Positions 6,626 through 13,599 of a DNA stretch of 14,855 nucleotides are shown here, piece after piece (position 1 is the first letter of the stretch; each line of letters begins with the position of its first letter). The notes under the pieces were generated by a model. It was not told the DNA's origin and searched no databases. It was given only the letters and a program-made list of their open reading frames with translations. The position numbers and the translations under genes are program-made. Source of the DNA: Clostridium sp. CAG:451 (lineage in GTDB: Bacteria; Bacillota_I; Bacilli_A; RF39; UBA660); the NCBI GenBank assembly GCA_000438295.1, contig FR901050.1, forward strand, positions 47,382 to 62,236. The letters are read 5' to 3'.

Positions 6626-7327
6626 ATGGAGTTTAGAGTAGATGGATTTGAAGGACCACTTGATTTGCTTCTTCATCTTATAAAAGAAAATAAAATGGAT
6701 ATCTTTGATATTGAGATAAATTTAATAACAGAACAATATCTTAAATATATCAATAATATGGAAAAAGTTAATCTAGAAATATCAGAGTATTTAGTTTTAG
6801 CTAGTGAATTAATAGAAATAAAAGCTAAGATGTTGTTACCTAAAAAGAAACAAGAGATGGAGATTGAAGAGGAAGATCCAAGAGAAGAATTAGTTAATAA
6901 ATTATTAGAGTATCAAGCCTATAAAGAGATAAGTAAAGATTTAAAAGAAAAAGAAGAGTTAAGAAGTGAAATATATACTAAAGCTCCTGAAAAATATAGT
7001 AATTATCAAGAAGAAGAAACTACTTTTGAAGGTGGTTCTGTTGATTTACTAATAGATGCTTTTAAAAAATTCTTAATTAGAAAAGAAGAAGAAAAACCAC
7101 TTAATACTAAAGTTACTAAAAAAGGTATATCAGTATCTAGTAGAAGACATGAAATAAAGAATCTATTAAAAGAAAAAGGTAAAGTATCATTTTATCAAAT
7201 GTTTTCTATTAGAAGTAGAGAATATATAGTAGTTACTTTTCTAGCTATTTTAGAAATGGCTAAGAATAAAGAGTTAATTATTCATCAAGAGGGAATTTAT
7301 GATGAGATAATTTGTGAGGGGGTATAA
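6626..7327 (+). CDS. scpA: Segregation and condensation protein A (kleisin)
   Basis: ScpA is the kleisin subunit that bridges the heads of the SMC dimer. With ScpB it forms the SMC-ScpAB condensin that organises and separates bacterial chromosomes. The opening FRVDGFEGPLDLLLHLIKEN and the following DIFDIEINLITEQYLKYI are the family signature, and EYLVLASELIEIKAKMLLP lies in the N-terminal SMC-neck binding helices. A charged middle part (about 75-145) is the variable linker. The C-terminal 80 residues (SVSSRRHEIKNLLKEKGKVS, then YIVVTFLAILEMAKNKEL) are the winged-helix SMC-head binding domain. The length of 233 residues is normal. It is the first gene of a two-gene operon, and its last bases carry the ribosome site of scpB, so the two are probably translated together. 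Nothing is missing or unusual. Confidence 0.97.
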   Translation: MEFRVDGFEGPLDLLLHLIKENKMDIFDIEINLITEQYLKYINNMEKVNLEISEYLVLASELIEIKAKMLLPKKKQEMEIEEEDPREELVNKLLEYQAYKEISKDLKEKEELRSEIYTKAPEKYSNYQEEETTFEGGSVDLLIDAFKKFLIRKEEEKPLNTKVTKKGISVSSRRHEIKNLLKEKGKVSFYQMFSIRSREYIVVTFLAILEMAKNKELIIHQEGIYDEIICEGV

Positions 7328-7328
7328 A

Positions 7329-7895
7329 ATGGAAGCGGTACTTGAAGGGTTATTATTTGTAGTAGGAGATGATGGATTATCTCTTGAACAAATAAAAGAT
7401 ATACTAGAAATAGATTTTGAAGAGATTAAAGCCTTAATTGCTACTTTACAAGAAGAGTATTCTAAAGATAGTAGAGGAATAAAAATAGAATTTTTAGGTA
7501 ATAAACTTAAACTTACTACTAAAAAAGAACATCATTTGTATTATCAAAGACTACTTGAAAATAAAGAAACCCACTCACTTAGTCAAGCTGCTTTAGAAAC
7601 TCTTGCTATTGTTGCTTATAATCAACCATTAACTAGAATTCAAATAGATCAATTAAGAGGTATAGCTAGTGCTCAAATGGTTAGAAAACTAGTAGCTAAG
7701 GGCTTTATCAAAGAGTCTGGTAGAAGTAGTTTACCTGGTAGGCCAATTCTTTATGAGACTACAAGTGATTTTCTAGATTACTTTGGACTTGCTAGTATTG
7801 AAGAATTGCCAGATATGCGTGATTTTTTAAGTGGAGAAGAGCAGGATAAAGAAGTAGATTTATATGAATCAAAATATAAAGAAATAGATGATTAA
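7329..7895 (+). CDS. scpB: Segregation and condensation protein B
   Basis: ScpB is the dimeric winged-helix partner of ScpA in the SMC condensin complex and acts on the nucleoid. The sequence starts EAVLEGLLFVVGDDGLSLEQ, the usual family opening, and contains the conserved LSQAALETLAIVAYNQPLTR and the motif LPGRPILYETTSDFLDYFGL in the second winged helix. At 188 residues it is of normal length. I take ATG 7329 as the start because GAGGGGG (7316-7322) lies at the correct distance. The GTG at 7314 in the same frame falls on that site. One base separates the scpA stop from this start. The gene is followed by decayed DNA rather than by another gene of the operon; a weak A+T hairpin at 7964-7987 is the only terminator candidate. 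Confidence 0.96.
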   Translation: MEAVLEGLLFVVGDDGLSLEQIKDILEIDFEEIKALIATLQEEYSKDSRGIKIEFLGNKLKLTTKKEHHLYYQRLLENKETHSLSQAALETLAIVAYNQPLTRIQIDQLRGIASAQMVRKLVAKGFIKESGRSSLPGRPILYETTSDFLDYFGLASIEELPDMRDFLSGEEQDKEVDLYESKYKEIDD

Positions 7896-8478
7896 TTAAA
7901 CTACATAGATTTCACATTTAATATATGTAAGGGTGATAATCCAATCAATAAGATAAATAAAATAATTATATTACTATTAGTATAATTTTGTACTTGCAAA
8001 AATTAGTTAAAATATGGAAGAAGTCTATTACACTTTCGATATTGTTTGATTCATCTTGATTACGGTTAAAGCTTATTAAAGAGATGATATTATTATATTT
8101 GGATAATCACTTATTCATGGGACTTTAACAAAAGCAGAAACTTTTGATTTTTAGGACTATTAATGGAAATGCTTGATTTTACAGCATCAGAAATTAGTTC
8201 AGCGATATTCTTTTCCTTTATTTTTTTAGCAAAAAAACTTAAAAAATTGATTTATTTTAAATAATATAGATAAGGATGGGTTATGCTTATCTATTTTTAT
8301 GTGTATGCAAAAACAATGGAAAATTCATATCTTTCATCTGATGCTTCTACTGATAAGACAAGTCCTTAAGAAAAAGAAATTCTACTGTTAATGAATTTCC
8401 TTTTTTTAAAATATATAAGTATTCTTTAGGAAAAAGAGCAGGTATGGATGAGCTAAATTATAAAGAATAATAAATACT
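7896..8478 (+). other. Decayed coding region, possible remains of spoIIA-type genes
   Basis: No intact gene is visible in 580 bases, but short protein-like pieces in several frames are broken by stops and shifts. One frame near 8021-8130 gives SITLSILFDSS-stop-LRLKLI, which resembles the DSSGL motif of STAS proteins such as SpoIIAA with Gly changed to TGA. A frame at 8168-8264 gives a hydrophobic C-terminal piece (FFSFIFLAKKLKKLIYFK, TAA at 8262), followed by a terminator. A frame at 8366-8470 ends in LGKRAGMDELNYKE, where RAGM recalls the ERAGMGF motif of the anti-sigma factor SpoIIAB. Each match alone is weak. Their value is the order, which would be spoIIAA, spoIIAB and then sigF. Confidence 0.3.
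8267..8299 (+). terminator. Terminator-like hairpin inside the decayed region
   Basis: TAGATAAG (8267-8274) and CTTATCTA (8286-8293) are perfect complements around an 11-base loop and are followed by TTTTT. It begins three bases after the TAA at 8262-8264, so it probably served the lost gene that ended there. Confidence 0.6.
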
Positions 8479-8484
8479 AATATA

Positions 8485-8973
8485 GATGATTTTTATTGAG
8501 CAGGATGTGTTTTCCTAAAATAAGTCAGTAATAGTAGAAAAATAAGAGTAGGATATGTTGTTTATAATTTTTCAAAGAAAGTAAAGGAGGCAATAGATTA
8601 CTTAACACAAGAGTTTGGAAGAGAAGCTACTACTTATGAAGTATCATGCTATATGAACGAGAATATAGAAAAGATGGTGATGGTTGATAGAGTAAGTATG
8701 CCAGTTTATCATTTAGATGATAGGAATGAAGATAATTTATCTTTATATGATAAAGTTAGTTATGTAGAAAAAGCCTATGATACTGATATTTTAGATTTAA
8801 AAAGTGCTTGTGATAAACTTAATTCTTATGAGAAAAGTTTAATCAATAATAGATACTATCTTGATAAGACACAACAAGAAGTAGCAGAAACTCTTGGTAT
8901 TAGTCAAGTAAAAGTAAGTAGAGAGGAGAAGAAGATTTTAGAAAAATTAAGGGTTAGTTTAACGAGTAATTAA
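8485..8973 (+). pseudogene. sigF: Broken forespore-type sigma factor (sigF-like)
   Basis: All pieces share one frame. DDFY-TGA-AGCVF (8485-8514) fits sigma region 2.2 (DDLFQIGCIG) with Gln changed to a stop. TAA at 8521 follows, and about 30 codons of regions 2.3-2.4 are missing. From 8524 the frame is open for 149 codons: SNSRKIRV, then SKKVKEAIDYLTQEFGREAT (region 3) and NNRYYLDKTQQEVAETLGIS with QVKVSREEKKIL (region 4 helix-turn-helix). From memory of Bacillus subtilis SigF, which has SKKVQRAKDELTKKLGRNPT and GISQVQVSRLEKKILK here, this is the closest family; SigG is the alternative. The missing region 2 would remove core-enzyme binding and -10 recognition. ATG 8653 would give 106 residues but has no ribosome site. 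I read it as a recent pseudogene. Confidence 0.85.
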
Positions 8974-9002
8974 TTTACATCTATAGGTAGAAATGATATA
9001 AT
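8974..9002 (+). promoter_or_regulatory. Promoter of the small gene/HipA-like kinase pair
   Basis: TTTACA (8974-8979), a 17-base spacer and TATAAT (8997-9002) preceded by TGA (extended -10). The -35 begins at the first base after the sigF-like stop. Transcription should begin near 9009, giving a leader of only about a dozen bases. Confidence 0.75.
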
Positions 9003-9020
9003 TCCATTAGGAAATGAGAG

Positions 9021-9263
9021 ATGTGTATGGATAAAGATTATCAAATGATAGATCATTCTATTAAGATAAATAAAGAAGAATTGCCTAAACTTTTGCAAAA
9101 TATAATTAAAGATTTAGAAAAATATGATAAGGAAGGTAATATAGAAATGTATGATGGCTTTTCTTCTGGCTTTTATGCTGTAGCAAAAAACTTTTATGCT
9201 GAAGGGGTTATTAGTGAAAGTATTTTTAAGCAATTAATTAGGAAGTATGGAGGTGATTATTAA
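9021..9263 (+). CDS. Small unknown protein coupled to HipA-like kinase (80 aa)
   Basis: I do not recognise the family. The sequence looks soluble and mostly helical: an N-terminal helix (KEELPKLLQNIIKDLEKYDK), a short Gly/Asp turn (EGNIEMYDGFSSGFY) and a second helical part (AVAKNFYAEGVISESIFKQLIRKY). There is no obvious helix-turn-helix like that of HipB, no signal peptide and no membrane segment. The start is either ATG 9021, eight bases after AGGA, or ATG 9027, six bases after GAGAG. The stop TAA shares its last A with the ATG of the kinase gene, so translation of the two is coupled. With its own promoter it forms a two-gene operon. The position of an antitoxin, or of a small N-lobe subunit comparable to HipS in the tripartite HipBST systems, is an inference from context only. 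Confidence 0.8.
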   Translation: MCMDKDYQMIDHSIKINKEELPKLLQNIIKDLEKYDKEGNIEMYDGFSSGFYAVAKNFYAEGVISESIFKQLIRKYGGDY

Positions 9264-10207
9264 TGATTAAAAACTTTAATAATTTAAAAGATAGTGGCAT
9301 TCGTTATGGTGGACATGCTGGTAATAAGTTAGGAGTAGTTATAGATGGAGAAAATTGGTTTTTAAAATTTCCAAAATCTACAAAAGATTTACTTAGAAAG
9401 GTAGATATTTCTTATAATACGTCCCCTTTATCTGAATATATTGGTTCACATATATATAAGTCACTTGGTATTCCAGTACATGAAACTATGCTTGGAATAA
9501 AAGATGAAAAATTAGTTGTGGCTTGTAAAGACTTTAGAAAGAATCAAATTGATTATAGACTAGATGATTATAATTCTATAAAGAATGACTATGTTGAGGG
9601 ACTAGAGAAAAAGTTAGAATCTACCTCTTCTAGTAATCCTCATGCTATCAATATTGATGAAACAATAATTATAATGAATAATAATCCATTATTTAATAGA
9701 GTAGCAGGTTTAAAAGATAGATTTTGGGATATGTTTATTGTTGATGCTTTGATAGGAAATAATGATAGAAATAATGGTAACTGGGGAGTAATAGTTGATA
9801 ATAGAACAAACGAAACAAAAATAGCCCCTGTTTTTGATAATGGTGCTTCATTTAACACCAAATCTAGTGATGAAAATATTGAAAAGATTTTAAGTGATAA
9901 GGAAAGATTTAAAAATAGTGCTTATCTTTCAAGAATATGTGCTTTCTCTATTAATGATAAAATAATAAATCCATTTAAATATATTGAAAGCTTAGAAAAT
10001 GATGAATGTAATAAAGCATTATTAAGAATAGTACCTAAAATAGACCTTTCAAAGATATATGATATTATTAATGAAATTCCAAATGAATATGAAGGAATAA
10101 AAGTAATAAGTGATATTAGAAAGAAATATTATTTTGAGTGTATTAAGTATCGTTATGAAAATTCACTATATAAAACATATTTAAGATTATTAGAGAAAAA
10201 CAAATAA
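9263..10207 (+). CDS. HipA/CtkA-like serine/threonine kinase (314 aa)
   Basis: HipA-fold kinases phosphorylate proteins; in E. coli HipA the target is glutamyl-tRNA synthetase, and in Helicobacter the related CtkA is a secreted effector. Here YGGHAGNKLG (15-24) fits the Gly-rich loop and Lys35 in WFLKFPK the ATP-binding lysine. GNNDRNNGNWG (165-175) is the catalytic loop with Asp168 and Asn173, and PVFDNGASF (189-197) the metal-binding Asp192. All key residues are present, so it should be active. The protein starts directly with the kinase N-lobe and has no separate HipA N-terminal subdomain, as in CtkA. There is no signal peptide. SSSNPH at 122-127 is in the place of a possible regulatory loop, but this is a guess. 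It overlaps the preceding 80-residue gene by one base. The target here cannot be told from the sequence. Confidence 0.88.
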   Translation: MIKNFNNLKDSGIRYGGHAGNKLGVVIDGENWFLKFPKSTKDLLRKVDISYNTSPLSEYIGSHIYKSLGIPVHETMLGIKDEKLVVACKDFRKNQIDYRLDDYNSIKNDYVEGLEKKLESTSSSNPHAINIDETIIIMNNNPLFNRVAGLKDRFWDMFIVDALIGNNDRNNGNWGVIVDNRTNETKIAPVFDNGASFNTKSSDENIEKILSDKERFKNSAYLSRICAFSINDKIINPFKYIESLENDECNKALLRIVPKIDLSKIYDIINEIPNEYEGIKVISDIRKKYYFECIKYRYENSLYKTYLRLLEKNK

Positions 10208-10234
10208 GTAGAAACTTTTTGTTTTTTTCTTTTT
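10196..10234 (+). terminator. Probable terminator overlapping the end of the kinase gene
   Basis: AAAAACAAA (10196-10204) pairs with TTTGTTTTT (10218-10226), and further T-rich sequence follows. The stem is mostly A-T and includes the last codons, so it is a weak terminator. Confidence 0.4.
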
Positions 10235-10267
10235 GTAACTTAGTTGTAACTTTAGCTATAATATAAT
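10233..10267 (+). promoter_or_regulatory. Promoter of the ABC-transporter operon with OmpR-type direct repeat
   Basis: TTGTAACTTAG (10233-10243) is repeated as TTGTAACTTTAG (10244-10255), an 11-base period that matches one helical turn, as in direct-repeat sites of OmpR-family regulators. TATAAT occurs at 10257-10262 and again at 10262-10267. TTGTAA at 10233-10238 could serve as -35 with an 18-base spacer, so the repeat lies across the -35. GGAGG at 10281-10285 precedes ATG 10295. Confidence 0.65.
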
Positions 10268-10294
10268 ACTAATAAGAAACGGAGGAATTAATTT

Positions 10295-10966
10295 ATGGAA
10301 ATTCTAAGAGTAGATAATTTAACTAAAATTTATGGTAAAGATTCAACTAAAGTAGTAGCATTAGACCATGTGTCTTTCACAGTAGAAAAAGGAGAATTTG
10401 TCGCTATTGTTGGAGCATCAGGATCTGGTAAATCAACTTTATTACATTTGATAGGTGGAGTTGATCGACCAACTTCTGGTAAGGTATATATAGATGGAAA
10501 AGATATCTTTAAATTTAATGATGATAAACTTGCTATATTTAGAAGAAGACAAGTAGGATTGATTTATCAATTTTATAATTTAATACCTATCTTAAATGTC
10601 GAAGAAAATATTACTTTACCCCTTGCCTTAGATAATCGTGAAGTTGATAAAGAAAGACTAAGTAGTTTATTAAAATTACTAGGACTAGAAAATAGAAAAA
10701 ATCATCTTCCTAATGAACTATCAGGTGGACAACAACAAAGAACAAGTATTGGCAGGGCCATAATTACTAATCCAACAATTATCTTAGCAGATGAACCAAC
10801 TGGTAATTTAGATTCAAAATCAAGTGATGAAATAGTAGCGTTATTAAAAAAATCTAATAAAGAACTTAATCAAACAATAATTATGATTACTCATAATATG
10901 GAAATAGCAAAAGTTGCTGATAGGATAATAAAAATTGAAGATGGAAAAATTGTTTCGGAGGTATAA
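10295..10966 (+). CDS. ABC transporter ATP-binding protein (LolD/MacB/BceA type, 223 aa)
   Basis: This subunit hydrolyses ATP to drive the neighbouring FtsX-type permease. It shows Walker A GASGSGKS (40-47), a Q-loop IYQFYNLIP (90-98), the signature LSGGQQQR (142-149), Walker B IILADEPTGNLD (162-173) and the switch His in MITHN. The sequence around Walker B and the size are typical for the family that works with FtsX-like permeases in peptide resistance, lipoprotein release or peptide export. Two bases separate its stop from the permease start, and the permease ribosome site lies in its last codons. A response regulator and sensor kinase follow, an arrangement common for antimicrobial-peptide detoxification modules. 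The promoter with the direct repeat begins 62 bases upstream. Confidence 0.95.
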   Translation: MEILRVDNLTKIYGKDSTKVVALDHVSFTVEKGEFVAIVGASGSGKSTLLHLIGGVDRPTSGKVYIDGKDIFKFNDDKLAIFRRRQVGLIYQFYNLIPILNVEENITLPLALDNREVDKERLSSLLKLLGLENRKNHLPNELSGGQQQRTSIGRAIITNPTIILADEPTGNLDSKSSDEIVALLKKSNKELNQTIIMITHNMEIAKVADRIIKIEDGKIVSEV

Positions 10967-10968
10967 TT

Positions 10969-13542
10969 ATGACATTACTTAATAAATTAACAATTAAAAA
11001 TCTTAAATTAAATAGAAAAAGAACTATTGTTACAATTATTGGTATTATGTTATCAGTAGCTTTAATTACAGCAGTAGCATCTATGTATGCTAGTGGAATT
11101 AAATCTTTAATAAAATATGAAACCATTATCAAAGGTGACTTTCATACTGCCTTTTATAATGTTCCTACTAGTGATATTGATAAATTTATAAATAATAGAA
11201 ATATTGAAAAATTAAATATAACGGAAGGACTTGGTTATGCTAAAATAGATTCTAAAAATGAAGATAAACCTTATGCTTATCTAAAAGGATTTACTAAAGA
11301 CGCTCTTAATAATTTATCTGTTAGATTAGTTAAGGGTAGATTACCAGAAAATACTAATGAGATAGTTATACCAACTCATTTAAAAACAAATGGTCGCTTG
11401 GATTTAAAACTTAATGATAGTATTACACTAGAAGTTGGTAAAAGAATAGATTCTAAAGGTAGCGAACTATCTCAAAGTGATAAGTATCAAAATACTGCTG
11501 GTGAACAGTTAGTTGAAACGCAAACTAAAACTTATAAAATAGTAGGTATTATAGAAAGACCTGCTACTAATATTGAATATTATACTGCTCCAGGTTATAC
11601 CTTTATTACCTATATAGATAGTAAAAACTTATCTGGAAATGTAGATATCTATGCTAAGTTTACAAAAGATGGTGTAAAAAACTGGGATAAAACGATTGCT
11701 AATATTTTAGGAGTATCCCAAGTATTATTTAGAAAAGTATATAATCAAGAAATAGAATCAGAAAAACTAACTGAACAATTAAAAAAGACTTATATGTTTG
11801 ATATGAATAAATATCTTATTGATTTAGAAACTAATCCTATTTCAAGTACTAGTATGGGAGACTTAGGAAAAGTACTTGCTATCGTGATAGTTATTATAGT
11901 ATTTACCTCTATATTTTGTATTAAAAATAGTTTTGATATATCAATTACTGAAAAAATAAGACAGTATGGTATGTTAAGAAGTATAGGAGCTACTAAAAAG
12001 CAGATAAAAAGAAATGTTTTTTATGAAGCTACTATCCTCGGTTTAATAGGTATACCCTTAGGGATAATCTTAGGATGTTTAGCTACCTATATATTAATCA
12101 TTATTAGTAATTATTATTTAACTGATGTAATTCAAACTGGTTTTAAATTAGAATTGGTATTTTCAACTTATGCTATTTTAGTAGCTATAATATTAGGTAT
12201 AATAACTATCTATTTCTCAGCATTAAAAAGTGCTACAAGAGCTTCTAAAGTATCAGAAATAGATTCTATTAGAAATAGTGCTAATTTAAAAATTTCTTCT
12301 AAAAAAATAAAATCTCCTAAATACATAAAAAAACTATTTGGTATAGGAGGCGTAATATCTTTTAAGAATTTGAAAAGAAATAAGAAGAAGTATAGAACTA
12401 CCATTATATCAATAACAGTTTCGACCTTTGTATTTATCGCTTTATATAGCTTTATGGAATTAGCTTTTCAAAATGTAAATAATGAATTAAAAGTATCTGA
12501 TTTTAATATCTCGTTAAGTACTAATGCAATTAATGATTATTCATATAATAAATTTCTTAAAACAGTTAACTTATCTGGTGTAGAAGATTATGCTATATTA
12601 AGAAATAGTGAATTATCTTTTACTGGTTCTCATTCTAGTAAAGAATATTTAGAATATTTTGGTACTAAAAAAGAAAGTGATGCTGAAGAACATATTACTA
12701 TTTTTGCTATAGGTAAAAAACAGTATGATAAATACATTAAATCATTAGGGTTAAACTATGATGATATAAAAGATAAAGTGATACTTTTTGATAAGCAATA
12801 TATAACTAGTTATGATAAAAATAATAATAAAATAATAAAGAATATTAGAGTATATGACTTTAATAAAGGTGATGTAATTACCTCTACTAACAACCAATTA
12901 AACTTAGAAATAGGGGCTATATCTTCTATAGGACCTAATCTTCTAAAAAATCTATCTAACAGCTATTTAATAATTAGTGATGAAATGTTTGATAAGATAG
13001 CTAAAACTAATAACTTAGATATTTATTATAAAGCAAGTAATGCTGATAAACTACAAGATGAACTTGATAGTTATTTAAATGGGGAAAGTTATAATATTGA
13101 TAATAAAGAAGAAAATGTAAGAATAATGAATAACTTATTTACCTTAATCGCTATATTTCTATATGGATTTATTATTGTAATCTCATTAATTGGAATAACT
13201 AACATCTTTAATACTATTACTACTAATATGGAATTAAGAAAACAAGAATTTGCTATGTTAAAATCTATTGGTATGACTTCAAAAGAATTTAAAAGAATGA
13301 TAAGATTAGAAAGTTTATTTATGGGTATTAAATCATTACTATTTGGTATACTTATCGGAATAATATTATCTTATTTGATTTACCTATCTTCAGATTCTGA
13401 TATACCTTATAAACTACCTATAGTTGCTATTATAATATCTATACTAGTAGTATTTATACTTATCTCCTTAATTATGAAGTATTCTCTTAATAAGATTAGT
13501 AAACAAAATACTATTGAAACAATTAGAAATGAAAATATCTAG
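10969..13542 (+). CDS. FtsX-type ABC permease with two large ectodomains (857 aa)
   Basis: This is the membrane partner of the preceding ATPase. I see two copies of the same plan. Half one has a helix at about 18-43, an ectodomain of about 250 residues and helices at about 300-320, 352-378 and 395-420. Half two has a helix at about 477-500, an ectodomain of about 215 residues and helices at about 722-745, 788-808 and 816-838. The FtsX signature appears in both: KIRQYGMLRSIGATKKQIKR after the second helix and RKQEFAMLKSIGMTSKEFKR after the sixth. This eight-helix, two-ectodomain form differs from the ten-helix BceB permeases with one ectodomain between helices 7 and 8. FtsX/MacB-type permeases do not usually move substrate through a channel but pull it from the membrane. 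The substrate, perhaps a peptide or lipid, is unknown. Confidence 0.92.
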   Translation: MTLLNKLTIKNLKLNRKRTIVTIIGIMLSVALITAVASMYASGIKSLIKYETIIKGDFHTAFYNVPTSDIDKFINNRNIEKLNITEGLGYAKIDSKNEDKPYAYLKGFTKDALNNLSVRLVKGRLPENTNEIVIPTHLKTNGRLDLKLNDSITLEVGKRIDSKGSELSQSDKYQNTAGEQLVETQTKTYKIVGIIERPATNIEYYTAPGYTFITYIDSKNLSGNVDIYAKFTKDGVKNWDKTIANILGVSQVLFRKVYNQEIESEKLTEQLKKTYMFDMNKYLIDLETNPISSTSMGDLGKVLAIVIVIIVFTSIFCIKNSFDISITEKIRQYGMLRSIGATKKQIKRNVFYEATILGLIGIPLGIILGCLATYILIIISNYYLTDVIQTGFKLELVFSTYAILVAIILGIITIYFSALKSATRASKVSEIDSIRNSANLKISSKKIKSPKYIKKLFGIGGVISFKNLKRNKKKYRTTIISITVSTFVFIALYSFMELAFQNVNNELKVSDFNISLSTNAINDYSYNKFLKTVNLSGVEDYAILRNSELSFTGSHSSKEYLEYFGTKKESDAEEHITIFAIGKKQYDKYIKSLGLNYDDIKDKVILFDKQYITSYDKNNNKIIKNIRVYDFNKGDVITSTNNQLNLEIGAISSIGPNLLKNLSNSYLIISDEMFDKIAKTNNLDIYYKASNADKLQDELDSYLNGESYNIDNKEENVRIMNNLFTLIAIFLYGFIIVISLIGITNIFNTITTNMELRKQEFAMLKSIGMTSKEFKRMIRLESLFMGIKSLLFGILIGIILSYLIYLSSDSDIPYKLPIVAIIISILVVFILISLIMKYSLNKISKQNTIETIRNENI

Positions 13543-13593
13543 ATAGGGAGCGTCAGCTCCTTATATTTTGATATAATATTAATGAAGGGAGCT
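13543..13593 (+). promoter_or_regulatory. Alternative hairpins before the response-regulator start
   Basis: ATAGGGAGC (13543-13551) pairs with GCTCCTTAT (13556-13564) around GTCA, nine pairs including one G-T. The right part AGCTCC (13555-13560) is also complementary to GGAGCT (13588-13593), which is the ribosome site of the next gene, because the left arm repeats the ribosome-site sequence AGGGAGC. Only one of the two pairings can exist at a time. TATAAT at 13572-13577 has no convincing -35, so a separate promoter is doubtful. Confidence 0.55.
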
Positions 13594-13599
13594 ACAAAT

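Noticed and set aside
7964..7989. Terminator after scpB
   Set aside because: AATTATA/TATAATT is a short A-T stem with a 10-base loop and only three or four T residues; too weak to list.
8485..8523. TGA read as an amino acid, making the sigma gene intact
   Set aside because: Intact genes use TGG for Trp and contain no internal TGA. A TAA in the same frame at 8521 and a deletion of about 30 codons also break the gene. No intact gene here ends in TGA, but so few genes cannot show a code change.
8653..8973. A functional 106-residue small sigma-like regulator starting at ATG 8653
   Set aside because: No ribosome binding site precedes the ATG, the homology to sigma region 3 continues upstream of it in the same frame without any start codon, and region 2 relics with stops lie before that.
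13572..13577. TATAAT as a separate promoter for the response regulator
   Set aside because: No -35 like sequence lies 16-18 bases upstream, and the position falls between the hairpin arms; cotranscription with the permease explains the gene order.
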